Shown: piece after piece, positions 1 to 10,965 of the stretch | Layout: every line of letters starts with the position of its first letter | How positions within the stretch are numbered: position 1 is the first letter of the stretch | Source of the DNA: Salinimonas lutimaris | GTDB taxonomy: Bacteria > Pseudomonadota > Gammaproteobacteria > Enterobacterales > Alteromonadaceae | Length of the DNA stretch: 32,500 nt | Direction: 5' to 3' | NCBI RefSeq assembly: GCF_005222225.1 | Contig: NZ_CP036536.1 | Coordinates: 1 to 32,500, forward strand | Program-made: the position numbers and the translations under genes | Notes under the pieces: generated by a model | What the model was told of the DNA's origin: nothing | The model's database searches: none | Seen by the model: only the letters and a program-made list of their open reading frames with translations

Positions 1-1482
1 ATGTCCTTATGGAATCATTGTCTTGACCGTTTGCGTCAGGAATTGCCGACTCAGCAATTCAGCATGTGGATTCGTCCGCTGACTGTTGATGAGAATATTG
101 AGACGGTAACTTTATTTGCCCCGAACCGGTTTGTACTGGACTGGGTCAGAGATAAATACCGGGACAAGATCACCGAGCTGTTTGCTGAGTTCTGCGGCCC
201 TGAAGCGCCCCAGTTGCGTCTTGAGGTGGTGTCTAGAAACTCGGTGGGTAGCGCAGCAGTGCAGCAACCTGCCCGGGCTCCACAACCAGCCACTTCTGCC
301 CCGGCGCAGCCCGCTGCCGGTTTTCAGCAACAGAGAACATCAGCCCCTAATGCTGCGCCGCAGGCTGCCAATATGTCTGGTGCGCAGACCAATGGTTATA
401 GCGCATCTGCGCAGTCATCGTCGTCGCCCAGTGTGGTGCCGTTACCTGAGGCGATGCAGCACAAAAGTAATATCAACCCGAATTACCAGTTTGATAACTT
501 TGTTGAAGGTAAATCAAACCAACTGGCGCGTGCTGCAGCAACTCAGGTGGCCAATAACCCCGGTGGTTCGTATAACCCGCTGTTTATTTATGGTGGTACG
601 GGCTTAGGTAAAACCCACTTACTGCACGCGGTGGGCAATGGTATTGTGAATAATCGCGACAATGCCAAAATTGTATATATGCATTCAGAGCGTTTTGTTC
701 AGGATATGGTAAAAGCCCTGCAGAATAATGCTATTGAAGACTTTAAAAAGTTTTACCGCTCGGTTGATGCGCTGCTAATTGACGATATTCAGTTCTTTGC
801 GAATAAAGAGCGCTCGCAGGAAGAGTTTTTCCATACGTTTAATGCGCTGCTTGAAGGCAACCAGCAAATTATTCTGACCTCTGACCGGTACCCCAAAGAA
901 ATCGACGGGGTAGAGGACCGGCTTAAATCACGCTTTGGCTGGGGACTGACCATTGCCATCGAACCGCCAGAGCTGGAAACCCGAGTGGCTATTTTGATGC
1001 GCAAAGCCGCCGAAAACCGCATACACTTACCCAATGAAGTGGCTTTCTTTATTGCCAAGCGGCTGCGCTCAAATGTGCGCGAGCTGGAAGGGGCGCTGAA
1101 TCGGGTTATTGCGAATGCGAATTTTACCGGCCGGCCTATTACCATTGACTTTGTGCGCGAAGCGCTGCGCGACTTGCTGGCATTACAGGAAAAGCTGGTC
1201 ACGGTAGACAACATTCAAAAAACTGTGGCTGACTATTATAAGATTAAAGTGTCGGACATTTTGTCTAAACGGCGTAGTCGCAGCGTGGCCCGTCCCCGCC
1301 AGGTTGCCATGGCGCTGGCCAAAGAATTAACCAACCACAGCTTGCCGGAACTGGGTAATGCTTTTGGTGGTCGCGACCATACCACGGTGCTGCATGCTTG
1401 CCGTAAAATAGAGCAGCTTAGAGAAGAAAGTCATGATATAAAGGAAGACTATAAGAATCTGATACGGACCTTGTCTTCTTAA
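1..1482 (+). CDS. dnaA: Chromosomal replication initiator protein DnaA
   Basis: DnaA is the AAA+ ATPase that binds 9-mer DnaA boxes, opens the origin and loads the DnaB helicase; it also acts as a transcription factor. The 493 residues show all four domains. Domain I begins with [16 protein letters not shown] Gln/Ala/Pro/Ser-rich linker (about residues 85-150) forms domain II. The AAA+ core has Walker A GGTGLGKT at 198-205 and Walker B LLIDD with D261/D262. The domain IV DnaA signature [12 protein letters not shown] lies at 456-467. The length is somewhat above E. coli DnaA (467 aa), mostly because of the linker. The window opens exactly on the ATG, so the promoter and any upstream origin cannot be seen, and a start a few codons further upstream cannot be excluded. 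dnaN follows after 31 bp. Confidence 0.98.
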   Translation: MSLWNHCLDRLRQELPTQQFSMWIRPLTVDENIETVTLFAPNRFVLDWVRDKYRDKITELFAEFCGPEAPQLRLEVVSRNSVGSAAVQQPARAPQPATSAPAQPAAGFQQQRTSAPNAAPQAANMSGAQTNGYSASAQSSSSPSVVPLPEAMQHKSNINPNYQFDNFVEGKSNQLARAAATQVANNPGGSYNPLFIYGGTGLGKTHLLHAVGNGIVNNRDNAKIVYMHSERFVQDMVKALQNNAIEDFKKFYRSVDALLIDDIQFFANKERSQEEFFHTFNALLEGNQQIILTSDRYPKEIDGVEDRLKSRFGWGLTIAIEPPELETRVAILMRKAAENRIHLPNEVAFFIAKRLRSNVRELEGALNRVIANANFTGRPITIDFVREALRDLLALQEKLVTVDNIQKTVADYYKIKVSDILSKRRSRSVARPRQVAMALAKELTNHSLPELGNAFGGRDHTTVLHACRKIEQLREESHDIKEDYKNLIRTLSS

Positions 1483-1513
1483 CACTAAGAGCACGACGCG
1501 AGAAATAAAGCCG

Positions 1514-2617
1514 ATGAAATTTACGATCAGCCGAGAACAATTTTTACAGCCGTTGCAAATGGTGTCTGGTGCGGTAGAGCGCCGTCATACGCTACCTATT
1601 TTGTCTAACGTACTTATCCGGGTAGACCAGGGAGCCCTGTGGTTAACCGGTACAGATCTGGAAGTGGAGCTGGTTTCCAGCGTTCAGCTGGAAGGCGATT
1701 TCACCGAGGGTGAAATTACCGTTCCGGCCAAAAAGTTATTCGATATTATTCGCGGCCTGTCAGACGGGGTGGATATTGTCTTTTCGGTTGATGATAACAA
1801 AGCGCTGATCCGGGCAGGGCGTGGGCGTTATACTTTATCAACGCTATCTGCCAATGATTACCCGAACCTGGAAGACTGGGAAAGAGAAGTCGAGTTTGAA
1901 TTGACGGCCGGTGAACTGAAACATCTCATTGATAGCACACAGTTCTCTATGGCGCAGCAGGATGTCCGGTATTACCTTAACGGTATGTCGCTGGAAACAG
2001 AAGAGAATCTGGTTCGCACCGTAGCGACAGATGGTCACCGCCTGGCGTTGTGTCGTAAAGAGTACACGCAATCCAGTTTGCCAGTGCGCCAGGTCATTAT
2101 TCCGCGCAAAGGAGTACTGGAAATCTCCCGGCTGATCAGTGATGACGAGGTGGCGATTAAGGCCATGATAGGCTCTAACCATATTCGTTTAGAAAGTGCG
2201 GCATTTATTTTTACCAGTAAGCTGGTTGATGGTCGCTTTCCTGATTATCGTCGCGTTCTGCCCCGGGACGGTGACAAAACCATTCTGGCCAGTAAAGCAG
2301 TGCTTAAAGATGCCTTCTCCCGCGCGGCTATTTTGTCGAATGAAAAATTTCGCGGCGTACGTTTAAATCTGGCTTCTGGCGAGCTCAAAATTACCGCTAA
2401 CAACCCAGAGCAGGAAGAAGCTGAAGAAATCGTTGATGTAGACTATCAGGGCGATGACCTGGAGATCGGATTTAATGTGGCCTATCTGATAGATGTGCTC
2501 AATGCGCTCAATACCGATAAAGTGAAACTGACATTGTCCGATTCTAACTCCAGTGCATTGATTGAAGATGCTGAAGATGACTCGGCACTGTATGTCATTA
2601 TGCCTATGCGGCTATAG
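1514..2617 (+). CDS. dnaN: DNA polymerase III beta subunit (sliding clamp)
   Basis: DnaN is the homodimeric ring clamp that encircles DNA and tethers Pol III, Pol I, MutS, Hda and other partners through their clamp-binding motifs. The 367 residues match the usual size (E. coli 366). The N-terminus MKFTISREQFLQPLQMVSG, the internal TLPILSNVL and ATDGHRLAL segments and the C-terminal end VIMPMRL are hallmarks of the family and mark the three repeated clamp domains. It lies 31 bp after dnaA and is probably co-transcribed with it. An intrinsic terminator follows directly, so recF may be partly uncoupled from dnaA-dnaN. Confidence 0.98.
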   Translation: MKFTISREQFLQPLQMVSGAVERRHTLPILSNVLIRVDQGALWLTGTDLEVELVSSVQLEGDFTEGEITVPAKKLFDIIRGLSDGVDIVFSVDDNKALIRAGRGRYTLSTLSANDYPNLEDWEREVEFELTAGELKHLIDSTQFSMAQQDVRYYLNGMSLETEENLVRTVATDGHRLALCRKEYTQSSLPVRQVIIPRKGVLEISRLISDDEVAIKAMIGSNHIRLESAAFIFTSKLVDGRFPDYRRVLPRDGDKTILASKAVLKDAFSRAAILSNEKFRGVRLNLASGELKITANNPEQEEAEEIVDVDYQGDDLEIGFNVAYLIDVLNALNTDKVKLTLSDSNSSALIEDAEDDSALYVIMPMRL

Positions 2618-2636
2618 CCATACACAATGGATAAAG

Positions 2637-2660
2637 GGCAGGAGGTTTCCTGCCTTTTTT
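2637..2660 (+). terminator. Intrinsic terminator between dnaN and recF
   Basis: A 7-bp perfect stem GGCAGGA/TCCTGCC (2637-2643 and 2648-2654) with a 4-nt GGTT loop is followed at once by six T (2655-2660). This is a textbook Rho-independent terminator on the plus strand, 20 bp after the dnaN stop. It lies within what is usually treated as the dnaA-dnaN-recF-gyrB operon, so it probably attenuates transcription into recF. Confidence 0.85.
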
Positions 2661-2706
2661 GGTTTTACAGATCAGGTTTTCTTTCAATCATGTTGAGACC
2701 AATTTT

Positions 2707-3795
2707 ATGAAACTGGACAAAGTCCAGCTCACGCACTTCCGCAATATTTCTTCTGCGACGTTACATCCTTCTAAAAGCCTGACTGTGATCACTGGCCGAA
2801 ATGGTAGTGGGAAGTCATCATTACTGGAAGCGATTTTTTATCTGGGATTTGGTCGTTCATTCAGAACCAAAAAGCATCAGTCTGTTATTCGTCATGAACG
2901 GGATGGCTTCAGTGTTTTTGCCAGTGGCATTAATGAAGCGGGAGATACACTTAAAGTCGGACTGGAACGTCTCACCACCGATGCCTTTACCTGTTCAGTC
3001 AATGGCGAGCATTCTCATCGCCTGTCCGATTTAGTCAGTCTTATCCCTGTGCAGCTGTTTACACCTCAGAGTACAGATTTAATTCTGGGATCGCCCTCTG
3101 AGCGCAGAAAGTTTATCGATTGGGGATTGTTTCACGTGGAACATAGCTTCCATGGATTGTTTCAAACCTATACAAAACTGCTGCGCCAGCGCAATGCATT
3201 ACTAAAACAACAGCAGCCTCTCAACCAACCACAGTATGCATATTGGCAGGAACAATTGGTAGCCACTGGGGAAAAGCTCAATTTACAGCGACAGAGCTAT
3301 GTAGAGGCCTTAAAACCGGTATTTAATTCGATTTGTAGTGAATTTCTACCTGAGTTTTCTGTCGAAATTTCGTATCATAAGGGGTGGGAAAAAGATGCTT
3401 CACTGGTTGAAGCATTGAACAAAAAATCTGAGTATGACGCCAGAGTGGGTCACACGTCAGTGGGTCCGCATAAAGCGGATTTGCGTTTTAAGGTAAACGG
3501 AATAAACGCTCAAGAGATTCTTTCCCGTGGACAGTTGCGAATGGCAGTCGCTGCATTGCAACTTTCTCAAACAGCCTTGTTTTCTAAACAAACATCCCGC
3601 AAGAGTATTTTCCTGCTGGATGATGTAGGCGCTGAATTAGATCTTGATAAACGAGAGCGATTTATTGACGGGTTGCTGAACATGGATACACAGGTGTTTG
3701 TCACCGCCATCGAAAAGCAGCAACTCAACTTTGTAGATAAATACAATGAAAAAAAGATGTTTCACGTGGAACATGGGCACGTGGCAGAGGAGTAA
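2707..3795 (+). CDS. recF: DNA replication and repair protein RecF
   Basis: RecF is an SMC/ABC-type ATPase that works with RecO and RecR to load RecA at single-strand gaps and stalled forks. The 362-residue product from ATG 2707 starts MKLDKVQLTHFRNI, the standard RecF start. Walker A GRNGSGKS is at residues 30-37, the signature LSRGQLRMAVAAL lies in the C-terminal third, and Walker B IFLLDDVGAELD follows. An in-frame TTG at 2659 would add 16 codons but lies inside the upstream terminator and is rejected. Two 16-bp parS-type sequences lie within the gene (3128-3143 and 3758-3773). Both are read in the same frame as Phe-His-Val-Glu-His, once in the middle and once in the C-terminal tail. gyrB follows after 9 bp. 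Confidence 0.96.
   Translation: MKLDKVQLTHFRNISSATLHPSKSLTVITGRNGSGKSSLLEAIFYLGFGRSFRTKKHQSVIRHERDGFSVFASGINEAGDTLKVGLERLTTDAFTCSVNGEHSHRLSDLVSLIPVQLFTPQSTDLILGSPSERRKFIDWGLFHVEHSFHGLFQTYTKLLRQRNALLKQQQPLNQPQYAYWQEQLVATGEKLNLQRQSYVEALKPVFNSICSEFLPEFSVEISYHKGWEKDASLVEALNKKSEYDARVGHTSVGPHKADLRFKVNGINAQEILSRGQLRMAVAALQLSQTALFSKQTSRKSIFLLDDVGAELDLDKRERFIDGLLNMDTQVFVTAIEKQQLNFVDKYNEKKMFHVEHGHVAEE
3128..3143. other. parS-type ParB binding site 1, inside recF
   Basis: TGTTTCACGTGGAACA is the 16-bp bacterial parS motif (consensus TGTTNCACGTGAAACA) with one departure from the symmetric form (GGAACA in the right arm). It contains the CACGTG core. It lies within the recF coding frame (Leu-Phe-His-Val-Glu-His). 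An identical copy lies 630 bp downstream, and a perfect palindromic version follows gyrB. Confidence 0.88.
3758..3773. other. parS-type ParB binding site 2, in the recF 3' end
   Basis: TGTTTCACGTGGAACA, identical in all 16 bases to the site at 3128-3143 and in the same reading frame (Met-Phe-His-Val-Glu-His). It lies in the last 13 codons of recF, 32 bp before the gyrB start. Two identical 16-mers in one gene are very unlikely by chance and match the known ParB target. Confidence 0.88.
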
Positions 3796-6228
<2,433 letters not shown>

Positions 6229-6248
6229 TTTAAACGCTAACTCTTAGT

Positions 6249-6279
6249 AAAAAGCACCTTTTTTGAGGTGCTTTTTTTT
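6249..6279 (+). terminator. gyrB intrinsic terminator
   Basis: A stem GCACCT/AGGTGC (6254-6259 and 6266-6271), flanked by an A tract (6249-6253) and eight T (6272-6279). It lies just downstream of the gyrB stop and closes the dnaA-gyrB block. The A/T flanks could also let it act in the reverse direction. Confidence 0.85.
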
Positions 6280-6364
6280 GTGTGAAAGCAGGTTGTATTA
6301 TATGTACACAGCTGCTGCTTCGTGGCGGTCTATGCCCCATGACACCGTTAATTAAACAACCAGA

Positions 6365-6380
6365 TGTTTCACGTGAAACA
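6365..6380. other. parS site 3, perfect palindrome downstream of gyrB
   Basis: TGTTTCACGTGAAACA is a perfect 16-bp palindrome (18 bp counting the flanking A/T at 6364 and 6381) and matches the bacterial parS consensus fully. It is intergenic, unlike the two recF copies, and lies 2.6 kb from the nearer one. The gap 6229-6771 holds otherwise only the gyrB terminator and the dps leader. I see no gene in it. Confidence 0.93.
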
Positions 6381-6719
6381 TTTTTTACTTTTCTATTCCC
6401 AGATTCAATCGTCACTTATTAACTGCAAACTTTATGTGTGCCAGACACTGTGGATGACATGCTGACAACAATCCAAATGTATGCCGGCCAGCAGGGTTAA
6501 TAACAAATCACCCGGCTTTAACATGACAGCTTTTTCATCTTTATTGTCCATAAAATTTACACATTCTGTGCATGATTTTCTGCTGACAAAGTATTGGTTG
6601 TGTCTAAACAGTGGTTGTTCAATTTGCCTAAACCCACGTCATATATGGATTTTGTTAATGTTTGTGTTATCAGGCACAGGCGTTGCAACGTCATGAAGTA
6701 ACTAATTAAAGTAACGTAA

Positions 6720-6748
6720 TGGCTGTTTGCTGTTAACTACAACAGCCA
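6720..6748 (+). promoter_or_regulatory. Nested inverted repeats in the dps leader
   Basis: The 8-bp arms TGGCTGTT (6720-6727) and AACAGCCA (6741-6748) pair across 13 nt. A second, shorter left arm GCTGTT (6729-6734) can pair with the same right arm AACAGC (6741-6746). The inner element also reads CTGTTAACTACAACAG, which has the CTGT-N8-ACAG layout of a LexA box, although the central bases are not the usual AT alternation. It ends 23 bp before the dps start. It could be an operator or an RNA leader with two alternative hairpins. Confidence 0.45.
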
Positions 6749-6771
6749 GTAATGCATAGATAGGAGGAATG

Positions 6772-7275
6772 ATGAGTAATATTGAGTTTACCGCTCCAGG
6801 AATGAATAACGAGTCAGCCAAGCAAACTATTTCTATACTGGAGCAGCGCCTGACAGCGCTGTTGGATCTTCAGTTAACCCTGAAACATATTCACTGGAAT
6901 GTGGTAGGGCCTAACTTCATCGGTGTTCATGAAATGCTGGACCCCCAGGTGGACTCTGTCCGTGAGATGACAGATACGGTTGCTGAGCGTATTGCCACAT
7001 TAGGCGGCGTACCAAAAGGCACACCAAAAGCGATTGTTGAAGGTCGTAGCTGGAGTGATTATGACTTAGGTAAAGGGTTAGTTACTGACCACCTGATCGC
7101 GCTTGATAAAGTATACAGTGGTGTGAACGGTGACCATCGTAAAGCCATTGCCGAACTGGGCGAAATCGATCCGGTATCTGAAGACATGGTAACAGGGCAG
7201 TTAGCCGGGCTTGAACAATTTCAGTGGTTTGTACGAGCCCACTTAGAATCTTCTAGTGGTGAGCTGAAAAGCTAA
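6772..7275 (+). CDS. dps: Dps family DNA-binding ferritin-like protein
   Basis: Dps forms a dodecameric shell that oxidises Fe(II) with peroxide, stores iron and shields DNA under stress. The 167-residue four-helix protein carries the family ferroxidase segment: KHIHWNVVGPNFIGVHEMLD followed by QVDSVREMTDTVAERI, with the intersubunit His, Asp and Glu ligands. Two adjacent ATGs exist (6769 and 6772). The AGGAGG at 6762-6767 is only 1 nt from the first and 4 nt from the second, so 6772 is preferred. The first codon alternative adds one Met only. A nested inverted repeat precedes it, and a two-way terminator separates it from the facing lipoprotein gene. It stands alone as a transcription unit. 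Confidence 0.93.
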   Translation: MSNIEFTAPGMNNESAKQTISILEQRLTALLDLQLTLKHIHWNVVGPNFIGVHEMLDPQVDSVREMTDTVAERIATLGGVPKGTPKAIVEGRSWSDYDLGKGLVTDHLIALDKVYSGVNGDHRKAIAELGEIDPVSEDMVTGQLAGLEQFQWFVRAHLESSSGELKS

Positions 7276-7290
7276 TTAGATTTGAGATAC

Positions 7291-7327
7291 AAAAAAAGCA
7301 GAACGGTTTGCCGGTCTGCTTTTTTTT
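7291..7327. terminator. Bidirectional terminator between dps and the lipoprotein gene
   Basis: The stem AAAGCAGA/TCTGCTTT continues, after one mismatch, into CGG/CCG around a TTTG loop. Seven A lie on the left and eight or more T on the right, so it can end dps transcripts on plus and the facing lipoprotein transcript on minus. Confidence 0.85.
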
Positions 7328-7353
7328 GTTTAATTCTGTCAAAGATGACATGA

Positions 7354-7794
7354 CTATTGGCGAGTCACTTCCAGCCTCAGTTCACTGCTACTGGCCGAAG
7401 CAAACGTAAAGCGATAGATACCTGTTTGCTGAGGAGTAAACTGAAGGTTCTCTGCATCACTGCCACATATCATATAAACCGTGGTGTCAGTCGTGACCGT
7501 CTGGCCCTGATACTTTGCGCCACAGGTCTGAGCGGGTGTCCACACTTTGTCTGACAGTTTAAAGTCATAAGGCTGACCGTCAGCAATCAGCTCAACATCC
7601 ACATACCAGCCATCTGAACTTTGTTTTAACTGATACGCCGGACTGGCTTCCCACCAGTTAAACACGCCACGCAAAAATTGATTCTGGAATTTGATCTCCG
7701 GGGCGGTATTGATACCTGGGATCTGGTTAACAATGCTATTGCTTGAACATCCACTTAGCACAATAACCATTAATGCAATCAGCGACTTTTTCAC
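7354..7794 (-). CDS. Small putative outer-membrane lipoprotein, unknown function
   Basis: I do not recognise this 146-residue protein. It starts best at GTG 7794, with GAGG seven bases upstream. A longer form would need a TTG start inside the preceding terminator. The N-terminus (V-K-K-S, hydrophobic stretch, then L-S-G-C) is a signal peptide with a lipobox, giving Cys16 as the lipidated residue. Ser17-Ser18 follow, so Lol sorting to the outer membrane is expected. The mature part is short and beta-rich in character, with a WWEASPAYQLK stretch and two further cysteines (in QTCGAKY and MICGSDAE) that could form a disulfide. It lies downstream of glyQ-glyS on the same strand, behind their terminator, so it may receive read-through. 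Confidence 0.8.
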   Translation of the reverse strand: MKKSLIALMVIVLSGCSSNSIVNQIPGINTAPEIKFQNQFLRGVFNWWEASPAYQLKQSSDGWYVDVELIADGQPYDFKLSDKVWTPAQTCGAKYQGQTVTTDTTVYMICGSDAENLQFTPQQTGIYRFTFASASSSELRLEVTRQ

Positions 7795-7807
7795 TTTAAT
7801 ACCTCGC

Positions 7808-7836
7808 AAAAAAATGCCCGACAGATGTCAGGCATT
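7808..7836 (-). terminator. glyQS intrinsic terminator
   Basis: On the minus strand AATGCC(t)GACA pairs with TGTC(g)GGCATT around a very short loop, giving outer arms at 7831-7836 and 7813-7818. A run of seven T follows (7814-7808). It lies 29 bp after the glyS stop. The T run ends right before the ribosome site of the lipoprotein gene. Confidence 0.8.
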
Positions 7837-7864
7837 GATGTCTAATCACTACTTTACTGACAAA

Positions 7865-9937
7865 TCAGGATTTTGCCAGTAAAGAAATATCTGCTGTTTT
7901 CAAAAACAGACTGCGTAGCAGTAACAAAATAGCCAGACGATTTTGGCGTACCGCATCATCTTCGGCCATGACCATCACATTATCGAAGAAGTCATCAACC
8001 ACACTGCGTAGCGTAGCCAGGGCTGCCAGAACATCATTGTAGCGTTGTTCTGATACGGCCTGTTCCACATCCGGCTGCACTTTGCTCAGGGCATCGTACA
8101 AGGCCTTTTCAGCGTCTTCCTGCAGCATCGCAGGGTTCACTGCATGTTCACCTTCAATGCCTTGTTTAGCCAGAATGTTTGCTACCCGTTTGTTGGCCGC
8201 CGCCAGCGCTTCTGCTTCATCACGCTGTTTAAACTGGGCTACTGCTTCAATACGAGCCGCGTAATCGGCAGGTTGGGTAGGGCGCCGGGCAGAGACAGCC
8301 TGAATCACATCGGTGCTGATTCCCTGATCCTGTAGCAAGGATACAAAGCGACCCAGTACAAAGTCCACAACCTGTTCACGGGCATCCTGATTCGTCAGTT
8401 TGTCGCCGTATACAGCCGCGGCTTTGTTCACCAGCGTGGTCAAATCCAGCGCATAGCCTTTTTCTGCAATAATACGCAGCACACCAATAGCGGCACGACG
8501 CAGAGCAAACGGATCTTTGTCGCCTTTAGGCAGCTGACCAATGCCAAAGATACCTACCAGAGTATCAAGCTTGTCAGCCAGTGAAACCGCTGCGCTGATA
8601 TCCTGTGAGGGCAAATCATCTCCGGCAAAGCGAGGCATATATTGTTCATACAGTGCCTGCGCAATTTCTGCCGGCTCGCCGTCATTAAGCGCATAGTATT
8701 TACCCATGACACCCTGAACTTCAGTAAATTCCATTACCATTTCGGTCATCAGGTCTGTTTTGGATAACAAACCAGCGCGTTGGGCTTTGGCTTCATCAGC
8801 ATTAATCTGGGCGGCGATAAAGCCAGCGAGCGCTGAAATACGCTCTGATTTTTCACGCAGTGTACCCAGCTGCTTCTGAAACAGTACTGAGCCGAGACTT
8901 TCCAGACGGCTTTCCAGGGTTTTCTTTTTGTCTGTATTAAAGAAAAATTCCGCATCGGCCAGACGTGGGCGAATCACCTTTTCGTTACCGCTGATAACAA
9001 CCGAAGGATCCTGACTTTCGATATTGGTAACAAACAGGAAGGTATTGGCCAGTGAGCCATCTGCATTGAGCAGCGGTACATATTTCTGGTCATCCTTCAT
9101 GGTGTAAATCAGCGCTTCTTTAGGTACGGCAAGAAAGGCTTCGTCAAATGAGGCGGTCAGTACAACCGGCCACTCTACCAACGCTGCAATTTCTTCCAGC
9201 AAGTCCTGATCATAATCTGGCTTTAATCCCAGTTGACCGGCTGTTTTTTCCAGATTTTCCTGAATGTACTGTGCACGCTCGTCAAAATCAGCAATGACAT
9301 ACTGCTGCTTAAGTGCTTGTGCATAGTTGTCGGCATGGTTCAGTTCTACCTGGCCATCGCCGTGGAAGCGGTGCCCTTTAATTACCCGGTCGCTGCTCAT
9401 TCCCAGCGCTTTAAGTGGCACAATCTCAGCGCCGTATAATGCGGTCAGGGTGTGAACCGGGCGAATAAACTGGGTGCTATAATCGCCCCAGCGCATTGGC
9501 TTAGGAATCGGCAGTTTAGAAATTGCCTGGTTCAGCAAGCCTTCGAGCAGTGTGATAACCGGCTGGCCTGGTACGTTGGCCCGGTAAAGCAGCCACTCAC
9601 CCTTGTCGGTCACCATGCGCTCAGCATCAGCAACGTCAATACCATTACCGCGGGCCCAGCCCATGGCTGCTTTGGTTGGATTGCCCTCGGCATCAAATGC
9701 GGCAGATACCGCAGGACCACGCTTTTCTACCACTTTATCCTGCTGGGACTCGGCCAGAGCGGTAACGGTGACAGCCAGGCGGCGGGGAGCAGCAAACCAG
9801 CTGACAGCTCCATAGGACAGATCGGCATCTTTAAGCGCCTGTTCCATATTGTCAGCAAAGCTCTGGCCCAGAGTTTTCAGCGCTTTTGGCGGCAGCTCTT
9901 CGGTGCCTAGTTCAATCAGTAAATTTTCTGTTCGCAC
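7865..9937 (-). CDS. glyS: Glycyl-tRNA synthetase beta subunit
   Basis: GlyS is the tRNA-binding subunit of the bacterial alpha2beta2 glycyl-tRNA synthetase, which charges tRNA-Gly. The 690 residues match E. coli (689). The start [20 protein letters not shown] is the standard beta-subunit N-terminus. The middle has the conserved [21 protein letters not shown] block, and the C-terminal part is the alpha-helical, anticodon-binding-like region ending in the typical [18 protein letters not shown] segment. It begins 2 bp after glyQ ends, so translation is likely coupled. Confidence 0.97.
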   Translation of the reverse strand: MRTENLLIELGTEELPPKALKTLGQSFADNMEQALKDADLSYGAVSWFAAPRRLAVTVTALAESQQDKVVEKRGPAVSAAFDAEGNPTKAAMGWARGNGIDVADAERMVTDKGEWLLYRANVPGQPVITLLEGLLNQAISKLPIPKPMRWGDYSTQFIRPVHTLTALYGAEIVPLKALGMSSDRVIKGHRFHGDGQVELNHADNYAQALKQQYVIADFDERAQYIQENLEKTAGQLGLKPDYDQDLLEEIAALVEWPVVLTASFDEAFLAVPKEALIYTMKDDQKYVPLLNADGSLANTFLFVTNIESQDPSVVISGNEKVIRPRLADAEFFFNTDKKKTLESRLESLGSVLFQKQLGTLREKSERISALAGFIAAQINADEAKAQRAGLLSKTDLMTEMVMEFTEVQGVMGKYYALNDGEPAEIAQALYEQYMPRFAGDDLPSQDISAAVSLADKLDTLVGIFGIGQLPKGDKDPFALRRAAIGVLRIIAEKGYALDLTTLVNKAAAVYGDKLTNQDAREQVVDFVLGRFVSLLQDQGISTDVIQAVSARRPTQPADYAARIEAVAQFKQRDEAEALAAANKRVANILAKQGIEGEHAVNPAMLQEDAEKALYDALSKVQPDVEQAVSEQRYNDVLAALATLRSVVDDFFDNVMVMAEDDAVRQNRLAILLLLRSLFLKTADISLLAKS

Positions 9938-9939
9938 GC

Positions 9940-10845
9940 TTATTGCTCCTTATTGCACAGCGGGAAGCCTAGTTCTTCACGGGCATTGTAATAACTCTCG
10001 GCACAGGCTTTGGCCAGAGTGCGCACACGCAGAATATAGCGCTGACGCTCGGTCACAGAAATTGCGTGACGGGCATCTAGCAGGTTAAAGGCGTGCGACG
10101 CTTTCATTACCTGTTCGTAAGCCGGCAGTGGCAGGTTGGCTTCAATCAGACGCTGACTGGCGGCTTCGCACTCATCAAACGTTTTGAACATGAAATCAAC
10201 ATCAGCGTGCTCAAAGTTAAACTTAGACTGTTCCACTTCGTTCTGGTGGAAGACATCACCGTAGGTCACTTTACCCATCGGGCCGTCAGTCCAAATCAGA
10301 TCATAGATGCTGTCTACGCCCTGAATGTACATAGCAAGACGCTCCAGACCATAGGTGATTTCGCCGGTTACCGGCTTACACTCAATACCGCCTACCTGCT
10401 GGAAGTATGTGAACTGTGTGACTTCCATGCCGTTAAGCCAAACTTCCCAGCCCAGCCCCCATGCGCCCAGGGTCGGAGATTCCCAGTTGTCTTCTACAAA
10501 GCGAATATCATGCACCAGCGGATCAAAACCTAACTCTTGCAGAGAACCTAAATACAGTTCCTGAATATTATCCGGAGATGGCTTCATCATGACCTGAAAC
10601 TGATAATAATGTTGCAGGCGGTTCGGGTTTTCACCATACCGGCCATCTGTCGGACGACGACAAGGTTGAACATAGGCACTGCTGATTGGCTCCGGGCCAA
10701 GTGAGCGCAAAAATGTCATTGGGTGGAAGGTCCCGGCGCCTACTTCCATATCCAGTGGCTGGATGATGACGCAGCCTTGACGGGCCCAATAATCCTGTAG
10801 TGCCAGAATTAACCCCTGAAAGGTTTTAATATCGTATTTCTGCAT
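9940..10845 (-). CDS. glyQ: Glycyl-tRNA synthetase alpha subunit
   Basis: GlyQ holds the class II catalytic site that forms glycyl-adenylate. The 301 residues are the normal size (E. coli 303). Recognisable blocks are [19 protein letters not shown] at the start, then [38 protein letters not shown] and [21 protein letters not shown]. It is first in the glyQ-glyS operon, and the two genes are 2 bp apart. It is divergent from tag across 120 bp, where a TATACT -10-like hexamer and a 12-bp palindrome lie. Confidence 0.98.
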   Translation of the reverse strand: MQKYDIKTFQGLILALQDYWARQGCVIIQPLDMEVGAGTFHPMTFLRSLGPEPISSAYVQPCRRPTDGRYGENPNRLQHYYQFQVMMKPSPDNIQELYLGSLQELGFDPLVHDIRFVEDNWESPTLGAWGLGWEVWLNGMEVTQFTYFQQVGGIECKPVTGEITYGLERLAMYIQGVDSIYDLIWTDGPMGKVTYGDVFHQNEVEQSKFNFEHADVDFMFKTFDECEAASQRLIEANLPLPAYEQVMKASHAFNLLDARHAISVTERQRYILRVRTLAKACAESYYNAREELGFPLCNKEQ

Positions 10846-10865
10846 ACAATTGGTGCTTCGCTAGT

Positions 10866-10890
10866 CTTTGATCAAAGGTGGCATAGTATA
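10866..10890 (-). promoter_or_regulatory. Probable glyQ -10 element with adjoining palindrome
   Basis: On the minus strand TATACT (plus 10885-10890) would serve as the -10 of a glyQ promoter; I cannot see a convincing -35. Right at the expected start of transcription lies the perfect 12-bp palindrome CTTTGATCAAAG (10866-10877). It could be an operator, or it could be chance. Confidence 0.35.
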
Positions 10891-10965
10891 CAATTTGTCA
10901 GGCACTGTATGTAGGGTAAAAAACCAAATGCGCATTAAATCGGCGCAGAAAACCACGGAGCAATA

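Noticed and set aside
2659..2706. 16-codon N-terminal extension of RecF from a TTG
   Set aside because: The TTG lies in the T run of the dnaN terminator; RecF proteins start at the MKLDKVQLTHFRN segment.
6449..6457. TGTGGATGA (8 of 9 DnaA box) near parS 3
   Set aside because: A single near-match in a 540-bp gap is expected often enough; no second box or GATC cluster nearby.
6481..6696. 71-codon ORF in the gyrB-dps gap
   Set aside because: No ribosome site, a composition rich in Ser and Asn without domain signals, and it starts in plain intergenic sequence; taken as a chance ORF.
10866..10877. CTTTGATCAAAG read as an FNR site
   Set aside because: It has no 4-base spacer between the half sites, so it is not an FNR box; kept only as a palindrome of unknown role.
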